Shown here one piece after another: positions 10,924 through 23,821 of a stretch of 64,000 nucleotides of DNA; within the stretch, counting starts at the first letter, position 1, and each line of letters starts with the position of its first letter. The notes beneath the pieces are model-generated. The model saw only the letters and a list, made by a program, of their open reading frames with translations. It made no database searches and was not told where the DNA came from. The stretch covers positions 186,001 through 250,000 of the forward strand of contig JASFXZ010000078.1 of assembly GCA_032209605.1 (NCBI GenBank), read 5' to 3'. The stretch comes from Mactromeris polynyma (Eukaryota > Mollusca > Bivalvia > Venerida > Mactridae). The translations under genes were made by a program, and so were the position numbers.

Positions 10924-13289
10924 GTAGCCACAGTATTGTAATGTATGCATTGTGCTGTTAGATTCGAACTAACTCAGGAAGAAGTATTTATAGCTGTACA
11001 TGCAGATAACAAGTCAGCCCTAATTCATTCAATTCTGAGTCTCAGCTTATTTTGTATGCTTCCGCATCATTTAATTTACTTCACTACAATGCATTATTAT
11101 GGTTCTCCATTGCGAAATGAACAATGCTTTGATTGAGTATTTACGTTAATGTCAGAATAGAAAGTAACTTTAAATACCATTGAATTTGGTATATCAGTAT
11201 AATCCTTCGCAGTTGGTTCAGCATGCAAATATCTGTTGATTCTTGCATTATATTTCAATGCAGTATGCAGTGTGTCTTGGGTAGAACATACTATGCTAAA
11301 ATATGCTCGGAGCAAAATTCCAGAATATGCGTAATTTGCTGCACCGATAACGCATAACCAAAAGAAAAAAATTCTTTGTGTTGAAGTGGAATATTTCATT
11401 GACACAAATTACTTGTTTAAGACTGTGTAAGGAAGGAAATGTATATGATTTTGTTAAAGTTAAATTTGTGCTAAAGTGCAAAGGAGTGTAGAACACGATT
11501 TTGCTGATATAGAATTTGGATGGAGGATTTAAAAAACACGTATCTCCGTATGTGCACTGCCTGGAGGTACAATAATGGGGAAATATTTTTACATTACTCA
11601 TAAAAATTGTATCAGCTGGTGTTAATTAGTTAATTGATCATTTGTTCGCTTTTTCATGCTGTTATCTTGTTTTTGCACCTCTTACCTGACAAAGTGTTAC
11701 TGTAGTTCAGTTGCATTTTTCATATTTTACCCCGCCATTTTTTTTGTGCCGGCTGCTGTGAACGAATTATCAGCGTGGCATTCTTTTCAACACAATTTTA
11801 ATAGGAGGGTGTAGGTTTTTGTTGCAAAAGATATAGGTAGGTATGTAGTAACATATATCCGTGGAATGTTTTGACAAGCTAACAGATTCCTGGCTAGACT
11901 ATTCTTATATTGAAGAAATTTTCTGTCTTTGAACATTTGTATGTTTTTGTTTGTTTCTGTCTGTCAACTATCATACTTTTTGCTACAAAGTGTCGGAGTG
12001 TTGAGTAGGTAATTAGTAATTCAGTAATTATCAGGCGCTCTAAATATCATAGTTAGACAACGATCATACTTAGAGGTGCTTCATTCTGTTTTGAAGACTG
12101 TGAACTATGCTGGTTAAATGTTTATTTTTATGTACAATCTAGATTTTCGGATTTCCGTAACTGTTGGTCCTAATGTAGTTCTGCTGTTTCCTTGTAAAAA
12201 ATGTAAATCAAGATAAAATCTTGGTACTTTAACATTACTGTATTGATTCTTGCTTCAAAATCAGCGAGTGGAAAATGTAAACTCTTTCAATCAGCAGTCA
12301 TGCTTGCACGTTTCTCTCCATGTTTTTTGTTCCATATTTTTGTCTTCAATGTTATACTGAAGGAGATATGCACCTTTATTACCCAATATGGAGGCAAGGC
12401 TGACTTTTGTTGTAGCGCTTGTGGTTGATATGTTGGCTGCTTGTGTCTTGCAATTAGGAGGGCCTGAACAGTCTTGGGTTATTCCAATTGATGGACACAC
12501 ACTGATACTCTGATCTGCAAAACACAGATGTTGCCAAATTAAACAGAATGGTGTGTCAGTTGTGAACTTATTGCTATGTTGCATGTATTTTCTGTCTTCA
12601 TTGAGTTTGTGGTCATTATATTAGCAACTTATATGGCATGGAATGTCCTGAAGGTAACAAAATTCAACACTGAACGTGCCATGCATATTTAAGAGATTAT
12701 GACACCTATATTGCGTAAAATGTGCATGCCTGTGGAATTTAAAAATCACATAAATTTATTGAAATCTGATAATAATTGAAACTCAATTTTCCAAACGCAA
12801 CAACAGTCGCATAGTACTTCTTAACTGGAACCAATTGTCTTCAATTTTGTTAATGATTGAGAAAATGGCTCAGCTAGATAACATAAGTACATTTTGCTTA
12901 ATAGATTTCAACAGGCATCAAACACAAATGTGTTGAAGCTTATTATAAATTTGCATTTTTAGGTTCAGCTTTTCCAATTTGATGTTTTTCAACATACTGA
13001 AGTACTGAAGTACTGTATCTATCCATGCAAACTTCCGTTGTTGTTATTGTCATTTCAAATATAATACTACCAGTCTCAAAGTTCTCATTGTCTGAGTTGG
13101 TGTTGCTGTCTTAAAGATATGTATGAAATGAAATAGTCTCTGATGGATCAAGTCAATTGTTCTCCAGTTAATGATGAACAAGAGCATATAAACTGTTAGT
13201 TTCATGTAAAATCAATTACTTATCCTTCAGTTAATATCACTGTGCAATAATGTGGCAGTTGAACATTTTGGAGGGAAACCGTCTTGTTT
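10924..13289. other. Unassigned non-coding stretch
   Basis: Overlapping short ORFs on both strands (60-102 codons around 10945-11601 and 12243-12584) have no recognisable domain or exon boundaries. No repeats noted. Confidence 0.4.
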
Positions 13290-13353
13290 ACTGCATACCC
13301 TTGCTGGTCCCTTGCATACCCTTGCTGGTCCCTTGCATACACTTGCTAGTCCC
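13290..13353 (+). repeat. 21-bp tandem triplication
   Basis: Three copies of a unit close to TTGCATACCCTTGCTGGTCC plus one C; the third copy differs at two positions (ACACTTGCTAG). Confidence 0.85.
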
Positions 13354-16247
13354 TTAATTTGAATACATGGATAAAAATGGTTATTTTAATTTTCTCAAGC
13401 ACTTGTGAACAACTCATGTGTCAATCAAAGTACTGAATCAAATATAAATTTGAATATCATTGATATAAATGTCTGATTTAGAAGTTATCTTTTGAATATT
13501 GTCTCTAATTAAATGTCTACACTGCAGCTGCATTGAGCTAAACTGTTAACATTTAAGGGATTTCACCTGCTGTTTAGGGGTCTCCTGAAAAAATAAGGGT
13601 TGGTGTGTTCTGGGACCAATTTCAAACATTTTCGCCTTACTCATTTAAATCAAAGGGTCTATAACTACAATGTCTTCTTAAGTTTTTATTACTTATTTGT
13701 TTCCTGAGTGTTTTAATATAAAAGGGGGGATATCAGAAAACATTTCAGTTATCAGCTTGAGTGACCAAAAAGATTTTAATTGCTGGAAAGCTATAAAATG
13801 CTGGGGTTTTATGACCGAAAAAATATTATTAGGCAGTTCACTCAGTCAGGATGATCTGGTCATAAAAAGTCTTCTTTTTGTTTATGTATAAAAAAGCTGT
13901 TTAATGGTTTTGACCCATGGGATAATCTAGATAAATGGTGATTTATGCTAATTTGGCTACTTAATGAAATATTAAACTGATGTTTTGGTAGACAGGAATG
14001 ATATGGTGCTAAATGGTCGGATATTTATCTTTATAAGTGGACTAAGAAGGTTATCATCATGGTTAATGTGAAATAGGAGAGGTACTCAACAGTTGTCCAA
14101 AAGTTTTGAAGTATTTTTTAGGAGTGTAATGACAGTCCATACTGATATTGCTATTCTAGGGATATTTAACGAGTTTTTAATGAATTTTGGTATATTTTCA
14201 GTAAACTGATGAGACTAGAAGGGTAGATTTTAGCGGAGTGTTAGAATTATATATAGCTTGAATGAGTTTTCAACTAAGTATAGACTGAATTACCTACTCA
14301 AGTACTTGTTACATTTCGGTGTATATATGTGTGGGCATACTTGATTAAGACTTTCACTTGTGGCGGTGTTTATTACATCCCTATTAGGGGTCATTCAGTT
14401 TGGATTATAATATTATGAAGTAATAAAGTTTGTGATATTTCACCACTTGAAAGGTAAGTTGCGTTACATGTTCACTTGACTAAAATCACTACAGGTGGGG
14501 TATGCTAATGAAAATACAAAATCAGAGATATTTTTTAGTTCGAGTAAACAGCGACCATTGATGTAACCCTAATTGAAATATGTAATGAAAACCTCGAGTG
14601 TTTGATGCTTATGACTGCTCTGATTGTTGGTTATTTCACTGCGGTAGTCAAAATTTTGTAACATATAGACTGTGTGTTGCGGTGCTGTGCTGTGTGTTAT
14701 TTATTAATACATGTAATTTAATTTCGTTCCCTGGAGGGGGGGGGGGGCAGTTCATGCTCATAGCACTATGTAACCAGTTGGCCCTTAAATTATGATTTCA
14801 TACTTTGCATTTAAGGCATTGTGTTTTCATGTAACAAATTATTTGTAAGTTTATGTTTTCAATCAAGATTTGCTCCATTAACACTGTTATGATTTTTGTT
14901 CATCTTGTTATGTATTGATAAATGGAAACTTTATAAGCATAAATAATGTGTAAGTGGTGAAAATGACAAAAGTCTGGTGCCTCTAATTGCTGAATAATCT
15001 CAGGAATTAGCATACGAGTGCAGAAGATTAGTTGGAATTCAAACAGGCCACACAGTAGACTGATATATGTCTTCCTCATTGGAAGAATTATAATGAGGAG
15101 ATTTTCTCTTAACTGGTGATTGTTCTAGGTAACTCTCTGTACAATGTTCAATGTTTTTGTTGGGTGAAAGTTTCCCTGGACCACTCGGTTAAAAAAGAAA
15201 ACTTCATACTCCAACTACTAGTATTTAACAGGTGCCTTTGCTTGGATGTTGTTCCATCAGGCTTAGGGTTATTAACTTAGCATCTTGTTCTCTCAGTATC
15301 ACTGTCACAGAACTTTCTGTTGGTTTAACACTCTTCTTCATGACAGAAGCATGTTCTGTGTTTTATTGTTGTGACTTATGAACTTTTCCTATAATTTAGT
15401 GAAGTTTTGCTGAAGTTCTGACCTTAAAAATGTGACCTTGTGCTTGACTTATGACCTGGACCCATATGTTGATGTCAATATTAGCAACTGATTGCATTTA
15501 GAGATTATGAAGTTTTAATGACAAGTATTGATTGGAAATCTTAAAATCAATATGTTATTGATGTTATAGCTTTATTCTTGTACCAGACAAACAATTTGCC
15601 AGTACACCCAGGAATGTTTTTCTATAGATCAAAGAGATCTTTTACAAGAAGTTCTGATTAAATATTTAAAATAAAGGCAAACAAACTGTGCATAGTTTGC
15701 AATATATTCTATCATTGGATAAACAAAATTCAATAATGAATGTAATTGTTGGTGAGACTAAACACGATTCTTTTTAATCTGCTGTCGATTTTGTTTTCAT
15801 TATGGAAATTTATTGTCTAATAAATTTGAACACTGCTACTCAGCTTAGCTGCCTTTTCAAAATATTTAATTCCTTCAGATTGATTTAAGTGAAGTTGTAT
15901 TATTGTAGCTGTGTTGATATTTGATACAAGATTGTTTGAGTTAATGGACCACCAAAGCTGAAAGGTCTGAGGTGGCTACATAAAATATAGCTATATCTTT
16001 AGATACTGACTTGATCTATGGCCATTCTTTCTTGATGAATGTTTGTGTACCCGAATTAAAATTAATGTTTTTTATAGAAAGAACAACATTAAGCCAAGTA
16101 TCTGACTGTTCGATAATTTATGTAGTTGTTTCAATATATTGTCTTTCCCAGTCAGAACTCTTCGAAACTATTCTGATAACCGCTTGCAAAGTATGCATTA
16201 TTTTTACGTTCACAATGTATCATATGTGTATCAGACTTTGAAATTAC
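13354..16247. other. Unassigned non-coding stretch
   Basis: AT-rich; holds a 12-G run at 14736-14747. No supported gene. ORFs of 64-76 codons at 13697, 14598 and 16011 are not called. Confidence 0.4.
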
Positions 16248-16524
16248 ATCATCATCATCATAATTACTGTCAACAACACCATCATTAACATCATTATTAA
16301 CACCATCAATAACATCATCAACATCATTATTAACACCATCAATAACATCATCAACATCATTATTAACACCATCACCATCATCACCATTGTCATCTACATC
16401 ATCATCATCTTGATTGTCACCATCATCATCATTACCGTCATCATTATTGTCTTCATATCATAATCAGTATCATCACGATAATCAACATCACCGTCATCAT
16501 CAGCTCCATTGTCATCATCATCAA
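16248..16524 (+). repeat. Imperfect ATC/CATCAT trinucleotide-type array
   Basis: Mixed CATCAT, CACCAT and AACATC units. Within it a 33-bp block beginning CATCATTATTAACACC recurs at 16289, 16322 and 16355, showing secondary amplification of a microsatellite segment. A histidine-rich ORF at 16414-16632 is a by-product. Confidence 0.9.
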
Positions 16525-17829
16525 TATATTGTTGAGCTCATATTCTCTAACAGCTGTTTTAATTGGTTTGTTTACCATTGCATTTTGATATTTTCTGTGT
16601 TCATAACACATTCAGTATTGTTCAGAACATAAAACTTATGCAAGTTGGTTATTTCCTGTCCAATAAACGATCAACGGTTTAAGCAATACTGGAGTATCTT
16701 CTATAGTATTTTGTAAACCCATTATTGTGGTGAAATTGACTGAATCTACAAATTTTTGTGTAAATATTCCATATGAATCTATTGTGTTTATAATTGTGCA
16801 ATATCTATTTGTTACTGTCTCTGAAAACACGTGGTGTAATAAGGAATCACTGCCATATTGTGTACAGTGTAAACTTACCCTAGTTTTCTGAACTTATGCA
16901 TTTTGTGAGTGTAACTTTATTAGAAACTAAATAGGAATTCAGAGATTATGTGCATTATATGGAGAGCAACATTTTGGTTTATTGTGTTTTTGTGAATGGG
17001 CTAAAGCTTTCTTACTATAGATATTGATCGAAATGTATAAAGTACAAACAAATTCTGAAAAGAAATATTTTAGAAGAAGTGATTTATAAAATGATTTCCA
17101 TATGATTGGCATAATAATCTTCATTACTTGTTTACTGATAGGGGAGATGAAATTGTAAAATGCTTTCTTATGAGGTATCGAACATTATGACAGACACTGT
17201 AGTTACAATCTAACATAATGTATTTGAATGCATTCTTCGTTAATATATGTACCTGAAAAATATTTATGATTTCTATAAGTGGATCTTCACTTTTCCCATT
17301 TTAAATTCATTGATCTGACGTATTGCATACTCAGAAAAGCTTGAATACATACTGTATACTGGTTAGTTACATGTGTCATGTCAGAAATCAGCTGATCGTG
17401 ACACTTTTGACACTGAATAATGTGATTGTATTAATGTACTATGTAGGGACCTCATTATTATGGTCTTTGATTAAAAATATGGCTCATAAAAATGATGAAA
17501 AAAATCAGTATGTTATAGTTGTCATGCTGTGTAAGGCGTAAAACATAATTTATTATGGTAAAGTTCTATCATAATGAACACCGGGATACCACTGATCACA
17601 CAATCATCAATCATTGAGTAATGCTACTATAGTATTGGATCTTACAGTTTTATAAAGTTCTTACATTTTGAGTCAGGCATATTTTGAGTAACATCTATAT
17701 GAGTCATTTGATTCTGTCATACCATCATAGTTCTCACATGTATGCTTAAAGTATCTCAGGTTGACAGTGTACATACATTGCTCTGAGGTCCTTTTTAAGA
17801 AATTAATTGGGCTGAGGATAATATAGTCA
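16525..17829. other. Unassigned non-coding stretch
   Basis: AT-rich; no supported gene or repeat. Confidence 0.4.
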
Positions 17830-17950
17830 AAGTCCTTTGTCTTCCACCTCTGATTCATATTGGGGTGAGGGCTTGTGGAGGAACCAGTAAGTACTGGTTG
17901 GAAACCTGAGAACACTAAGTTAGGTCATCGGACAGCCATACATAAATGAA
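17830..17950 (+). mobile_element. SINE tail fragment 1
   Basis: Matches the 3' half of the complete SINE at 38235-38495: GTCCTTTGTCTTCCACCTCT, TTCATAT, CAGTAAGTACTGGTTG, TTAGGTCA and an ATAAATGAAT end occur in the same order. No tRNA head. The 17-bp array begins immediately after the ATAAATGAA end, so the array may have grown beside the insertion. Confidence 0.65.
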
Positions 17951-17961
17951 TTTCTGTTTAA

Positions 17962-18742
17962 ACAAGAGGTTGTTGCTGACAAAACGTTGTTGCTGACAAG
18001 AGGTTGTTGGTGACAAGACATTGTTGCTGACAAGACGTTGTTGCTGACAAGACATTGTTGCTGACAAGAGGCTGTTGGTGACAAGAGGTTGTTGGTGACA
18101 AGACATTGTTGCTGACAAGAGGCTGTTGCTGACAAGAGGTTGTTGGTGACAAGACATTGTTGCTGACAAGACATTGTTGCTGACAAGAGGCTGTTGCTGA
18201 CAAGAGGTTGTTGGTGACAAGACATTGTTGCTGACAAGAGGTTGTTGCTGACAAAACGTTGTTGCTGACAAGAGGCTGTTGGTGACAAGACATTGTTGCT
18301 GACAAGAGGTTGTTGCTGACAAAACGTTGTTGCTGACAAGAGGCTGTTGGTGACAAGACATTGTTGCTGACAAGACGTTGTTGCTGACAAGACATTGTTG
18401 CTGACAAGACGTTGTTGCTGACAAGACTTTGTTGCTGACAAGACGTTGTTGCTGACAAGACGTTGTTGCTGACAAGACATTGTTGCTGACAAGAGGCTGT
18501 TGGTGACAAGACGTTGTTGCTGACAAGACGTTGTTGCTGACAAGACGTTGTTGCTGACCAGACGTTGTTGCTGACAAGACGTTGTTGCTGACATGACGTT
18601 GTTGCTGACAAGACGTTGTTGCTGACAAGACGTTGTTGCTGACAAGACGTTGTTGCTGACAAGACGTTGTTGCTGACAAGACGTTGTTGCTGACAAGACT
18701 TTGTTGCTGACAAGACGTTGTTGCTGACAAGACGTTGTTGCT
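17962..18742. repeat. 17-bp minisatellite (GTTGTTGCTGACAAGAC)n
   Basis: About 46 copies. The right part (from about 18500) is nearly uniform GACGTTGTTGCTGACAA. The left part mixes four or more variants (GAGGTTGTTGGTGACAA, GAGGCTGTTGCTGACAA, GACATTGTTGCTGACAA, AAACGTTG). Minus-strand ORFs of 251-304 codons (VSNNVLSATTSCQQQ-type) are open in all three frames because a 51-bp supercycle lacks stops; they are not genes. Confidence 0.95.
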
Positions 18743-19258
18743 TATGTAAGCTGTTCTACAGAGCTTGTACTCTATAAAGCTTCCACTCCTAGAAACATGT
18801 ATATATATGTGCGGATATATGTGTTCCATCTCTAGTCCATTTTATTGCCATTTCTTTACCTCAAGCCTATGACAAAGCAGCTGTTAACAACACTACTCGA
18901 GATTGTTTCTCTGTTTTCCTACAGCAGACTGTATTGCTCCAGTAATGTTTATGTTTTCTCCGTGTTTATTGTATGTATTATTGATGCACCATTCATGCAT
19001 AATGCTGCAGACTCATTCTTACTTTGATGCTGGTTAATTTGTAGCAGTCTTATAGAAATTGTTTATTTATCACAGTGCTCAAGGTACTTGTAGGTGTTAA
19101 TTGATGGACATGTTAACTCTCTGCTGGAGTGGAGTTATATCCATTCAAGTCTGGCTCACTGCTTCAAAGCTCATCTACATGTGTTCGAAGCAACATTATA
19201 GGCAGTTAGCTACCATACCTGAGCTACTTATTTTTTGCATTTTTTTATTTCCCCGTAA
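18743..19258. other. Unassigned non-coding stretch
   Basis: No supported gene or element. Short ORFs at 18845 and 19101 are not called; the second runs into the MITE that follows. Confidence 0.4.
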
Positions 19259-19435
19259 GCATTTAAACCTCACCCTACCTAATGTGAAGTTAAAGAGAAC
19301 ATATTTAATTATTATTTGTATTGTTAAGACCACCTCAATACGAAGACCAGTTTTCAAGGGTCCCAACGGTGGTCTCATGTAAGAAGACCAGTTTTCAAGG
19401 GTCCCAATGGTGGTCTTATTATTGAGGTTCTACTG
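19259..19435. mobile_element. Pogo/Tigger-like MITE, family 1, copy 2
   Basis: The right end TTGAGGTTCTACTG is intact and followed by TA. The left end is degraded (TTTAAACCTCACC). The core block AAGACCAGTTTTCAAGGG through GGTGGTCT is present twice in tandem (about 19338-19375 and 19383-19417), an internal duplication not seen in the other copies. Confidence 0.7.
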
Positions 19436-19469
19436 TAGTTAAAAATGAAGGGTTCTTAATATGGATTAT

Positions 19470-19590
19470 ATACCTCTGATTCATGTGGAGAAGTTCAGGA
19501 GGGACAGGTTAGTACTGGTTGGTAACACTGGCCAGGTCAACTGACCTCTGCACATAGTTGAACAACTGTTGGAAAAACAGCATAAACCTC
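19470..19590 (+). mobile_element. SINE tail fragment 2
   Basis: Shares ACCTCTGATTCATGT, AGTACTGGTTGGTAA, CCAGGTCAACTGACC and a GTTGAACAACTGTTGGAAAA stretch with the tail of the SINE at 38235-38495. Lacks the tRNA-related head. Confidence 0.6.
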
Positions 19591-20044
19591 CAACTTGTTA
19601 TAATAACCAACATAATTCAGTATGGAATGTTGTCTATGCCCATTCATTTCCCTGGTTGCTTTTTGGTGTTGATAAATCAATGAAAAGTGCAATTCTTACT
19701 TTGTTTTCTCCATTTTCTATGAATAGTATTAACTCACCTTATATAAGGGGTTAGTGATACATAGATATGTCACTTGTGTTATTAATAATTGTATGATAGG
19801 TGTATGTGGGTAAGCATGGCTGAATTTCATAGTTTGGGGGACAGTAAAACATGATATATGGAATAGAAATGTCAAATAAAGTTCATGTAATAATCATCCT
19901 AAATATATCAAATGTTGACTTTCTTGATGTTCATGTAAGAGTTTGTCTCTTCAACCATAAGGACTCCTTCATAATGTGTTATCATAAATAAGTTTTAAGA
20001 ATGAATTAAATGTTTTCCCATTATGTTGTTACTGTATGAGTATA

Positions 20045-20246
20045 CAGTAAACGTCAATAACATGACCACCATTGGGACCCTGGCAAACTTGTCTTATTAT
20101 TGAAGCGGTCTTAATATGTTGATAATATAATACTAGTAGGTTGAATATTTAAGAGTGAAACAGTGAAAATGGTCTTGAAAATTGTGAGCTTAATTTTGAT
20201 GTGGTCTTAATATCGCATGAGGTGGTCTTATAGTGAGGTTTGACTG
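20045..20246. mobile_element. Pogo/Tigger-like MITE, family 1, copy 3
   Basis: Starts CAGTAAACGTCAATAACATG and ends GTGAGGTTTGACTG, with TA on both sides. The core lies in reverse orientation (CCACCATTGGGACC at the left). 202 bp, no ORF. Confidence 0.75.
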
Positions 20247-20272
20247 TATTTGGTAACCAGAATGGACTTTAC

Positions 20273-20288
20273 AAAAAAAAAAAAAAAA
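20273..20288 (+). repeat. A homopolymer
   Basis: Sixteen A about 25 bases after the MITE. It could be the relic of a retroposon tail, but nothing upstream supports that. Confidence 0.85.
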
Positions 20289-21119
20289 TGGTATCAAATT
20301 GTGTTATAATATCTCACATGTGTTTGCGAATATGAAATTAGGAAAGAAAACTGATCCTAGATTACAATGTTTTCCAGGTGATGTATTAGTGAAGTATGAC
20401 TGTCTCTTCTCTCATATATTGAAGGTTGCCTTTAATAGTCAGCATAATAATTACACTTTATCAACTCTATATTAATGCACACGAAGGATTATTGAATAGT
20501 GTGAGTTGATACTGAATCTTAGCTTTATGTGCATATATGATTATAGGAATTTTCTTGAAGCATTTTTTGCTAAAAGTAGAACATTTTCCATTAACATTAC
20601 ATAAAAAATATATAGCATTGAGTGTTAGCAATACTATAACAATCATAAACTAATTAGTGTGGAATATATTAATTGTATAATGAGTTGTAGAATAATAAAT
20701 GAAGAATTATAACTAAGTTTTTAATGGATAATTGTGGATGTCATATAGTTCTTTCTACTTGACTCTAGAGATGATTTCAGAGAATTTAGTATCTTGGCCT
20801 ATAGCCAAGTGATTTTTCTTTCCCAATAATTGTACCCTCTTAACTACAATTAGGGAGGTAAATTTGTCAGGATTATTCAGTAATTAACACATTACCTTCA
20901 ACTTGAATGATTCTTCACTTAATCCCACCATCCATAATTAGAATTAATCAACTGTAGCTAGATTGGGATTTTTTTTGTCTTGTTTCATATTGTATATTCA
21001 TATTATGTTGTGTCCTTGTAACATTAATTGTGTTAATCTTCTGAAATACTCTGTTATGTCCTTTTGTATTCAATTATGTTATGTTATGTTGTGAGATATC
21101 CTGTTATAGTGTGTGCTAT
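20289..21119. other. Unassigned non-coding stretch
   Basis: Very AT-rich; TTATGT-like words become frequent near 21060 as the 43-bp array is approached. Confidence 0.4.
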
Positions 21120-21690
21120 CTTGTTATATTATTGTGTTATATATTGTTATATTGTCTGATGTCTTGTTATATTATTGTGTTATATATTGTTATATTGTCT
21201 GATATCTTGTTATATTATTGTGTTATATATTGTTATATTGTCTGATATCCTGTTATATTATTGTGTTATATATTGTTATATTGTCTGATATCCTGTTATA
21301 TTATTGTGTTAAATATTGTTATATTGTCTGATATATTGTCATATTATTGTGTTATATATTGTTATATTGTCTGATATCTTGTTTTATTATTGTGTTATAT
21401 ATTGTTATATTGTCTGATATCTTGTTATATTATTGTGTTAAATATTGTTATATTGTCTGATATCTTGTTATATTATTGTGTTATATATTGTTATATTGTC
21501 TGATATCCTGTTATATTATTGTGTTATATATTGTTATATTGTCTGATATCTTGTTATATTATTGTGTTATATATTGTTATATTGTCTGATATCCTGTTAT
21601 ATTATTGTGTTATATATTGTTATATTGTCTGATATCTTGTTATATTATTGTGTTATATATTGTTATATTGTCTGATATCTTGTTTTATTG
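21120..21690 (+). repeat. 43-bp minisatellite, 13 copies
   Basis: CTGAT occurs exactly every 43 bases from 21156 to 21672. Unit parts: CTTGTTATATTATTGTGTTA then TATATTGTTATATTGTCTGA. Differences are few: CTGATATC(C/T), ATATATTG or AAATATTG, one TTTTATT. The regular spacing and low divergence indicate recent amplification. Confidence 0.95.
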
Positions 21691-21886
21691 TGTAATTTCT
21701 TGTTATTATGTGTCATGTCTTGATGTATTGTGTTGTATTGTGTTAAGTCATGTCATGTTGCATTGTGTTATTTCTTGTTATACTGTGTTATGTCTTGTTT
21801 TATTGTGTTATATCTTGTTTATCATGTTATGTCGTGTTGGTTTATGTTTTGTTATGTAATGTTATACTGTGTTATGTCTCATTGTA
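21691..21886 (+). repeat. Degenerate TTATGTCTTGT-like repeats
   Basis: Irregular words such as GTGTTATGTCTTG, GTTTTATTGTGT and CATGTTATG continue the same theme as the 43-bp array without a fixed period; probably its ancestral sequence. An ORF here (21605-21859) is a repeat artefact. Confidence 0.7.
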
Positions 21887-23499
21887 TTGATTATTGATTC
21901 ATATAATATTGTGTAAAGACTGTTATATCAATTCAGATAAATTAACCCAACATACAAGGAATGTATTTGGAAGGTGCCCCCCCCTTCCAAATTTAATTAT
22001 AAGTTTATATCAGATCTCAGTAAGCTCAGACTGTTCAAAACATATTTCACATTCAGACATAGTTTAGACCTAACCTGTCCTGAGAGTCAATGTTACAACC
22101 AAATACATGAATGGATATCTTATCAGAAATACTATTCTGTTTGTTATGTCTTCAAGTCTGCTTCTATCAATTTGTATATGACGTAACATGTGTCATCGAG
22201 TTTAATTTAATTTTTATCGGTTTTGTAAACTTGGATTGATGTTGTATTTTATACTATTTGAAATATGATAGACAAAGTAAAAACAGAAATTGATCTTATA
22301 TTTCCATTATATCTGATATTTATACGAAAGTCGCGATGTTAAGATGTATGTCAAGTATGTTGCCCACCCTAATCAAAGGTTTGTATAATTGTTATGAATT
22401 TAAAGTGGTAGTGCACATAAATGACATTAATTCTCTAGTGGTTCTCATATCAAAATGATAAGATTGATTTCAAAGTATATTATAAACTAAACACTCTTCC
22501 AAAAAATGTTCAAGATTTTCAAATTGCGATGATATTGCCGACACTATATACTGCGTCATTGTGTTAGCAGTCTGTCGTCTGCTGTAATGTAAATGATGTC
22601 TGCTTAAAATGATTCAATGATGTAACTTATGTGTTTAAGTTTATGTACTGAGAATTTGATGTATTGTATTGTTTTATATCTCTTCTTAATGCTTCAAGAC
22701 TATTTATTTAGCACCATTTGTAAGTCGAAATGTTTGTCTTAGAACAAATCAGACACCAGGAATGGTTTTGATAAGAAATATATGTTTGAAAAGGGAATAG
22801 TTACTTTTGATGCATTTTATATCATAGTAAAGTTGACCTGTCATGTTTCTCGGACAGTTAAGATTCTTTGCGCTTGTTAGGTGTCTTAAGATTAAACTTT
22901 TAGATCTGATAGTTACATGTGTTGTTGATTTTTGTCTTCTCAACTCCATATTTGGTATACACGTAGGTCTTACTAAGATACATATGCAAGTTATAACATA
23001 TACCTCCATGCTAGTTTGACCTTATTATTGAAATTATTCTCCGCTTGTCAGCATTTCTTAAGATAGAATCAGTTTTTGCCTTGGAAGTAAATGAGTTGAA
23101 TGTAAATAAAGGTATGTATAAAATGAATAGAGAATTATTTGTGTATAAATATTTATGAAAACTTACTAGCTACCATATGGATATCATTAAAATCTGATGG
23201 TAGTATTTACAAAACATAAGTTTTGCGTGATAGAAACCCAGATTATTCCGGCCTTGTCTAAAGGTTTGTTTTCCTGTGGGTTATAGGATACTGATTTGTT
23301 TTATACTAAATGTACAAATTCCATGTATCATACCAATTCAGAAGAAATGCTGGGTAATATCTGGGGGTGTTATTATTTGCTAATAATTCTTAAATTTCAT
23401 GTTTAATGTCATCATTAGCTACACATGCATGTAATATGATAGTCCTTATGTTTCCATCTGGGGCTGATATAATCTCTCAAATATCACATCTTGCTTCAG
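21887..23499. other. Unassigned non-coding stretch, possible intron
   Basis: No supported gene. A minus-strand ORF of 86 codons at 22749-23009 has no recognisable domain. The stretch ends at a TTGCTTCAG acceptor-like site. Confidence 0.35.
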
Positions 23500-23574
23500 G
23501 TGCAGGGGCTGGAGACTGACTCCCCAGACGGTCTGCTACACAAAATACTGGAACTTAATAAATTTGTGTCCTGA
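23500..23574 (+). CDS. Possible C-terminal coding exon, protein not recognised
   Basis: A 3' splice site-like TTGCTTCAG ends at 23499. The next 75 bases are clearly richer in G and C than the surroundings and read in frame as 24 codons plus TGA; the peptide begins VQGLETDSPD and ends LELNKFVS. The mixture of charged and hydrophobic residues and codon choice look coding. If real, it is the last coding exon of a + strand gene with 3' UTR running to AATAAA sites near 23980 and a family-2 MITE inside the UTR. The frame one base later is also open, for 36 codons, so the frame is uncertain. I do not recognise the protein. Upstream exons were not found. Confidence 0.35.
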   Translation: MQGLETDSPDGLLHKILELNKFVS

Positions 23575-23626
23575 ATCTTGTGTCTGTCATTTGTCTAAAC
23601 TTTTGCAATAGCTTAAATATGAAAAA

Positions 23627-23789
23627 CAGTCAAACCTCATTCAATTGATTTTATCGAGTCCGAAATTTCATTTCAAATAATACATAAATTTCGAATAGGC
23701 CATTTCAATTTGACAAAGGGACCTGATATTTACTTCGGATGATACTGAGTATTCAGATAGAAGGTTGTTGAATAAACGAGTGTCAACTG
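23627..23789. mobile_element. CAGT-ended MITE, family 2, copy 2 (best preserved)
   Basis: Starts CAGTCAAACCTCATTCAATT and ends ACGAGTGTCAACTG followed by TA; the ends are imperfect inverted repeats. 163 bp, no ORF. Internal palindromic blocks (GAAATTTCATTTC, TAAATTTCGAATAGG). Related copies lie at 2615-2807 (inverted) and 32088-32222 (partial). Confidence 0.7.
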
Positions 23790-23821
23790 TATGTATCATA
23801 TCGTGTACTTCAATGAGTATT

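Noticed and set aside
10331..10950. ORFs of 190-203 codons on both strands
   Set aside because: They are frames of the 12-bp array; conflicting frames are equally open and contain no unique sequence.
16414..16632. Histidine-rich ORF
   Set aside because: It is translation of the CATCAT-type simple repeat.
17915..18829. 304-codon minus-strand ORF with NNVLSATTSCQQQ repeats
   Set aside because: All three minus frames are open because the 17-bp unit has no stops in a 51-base cycle; an array artefact.
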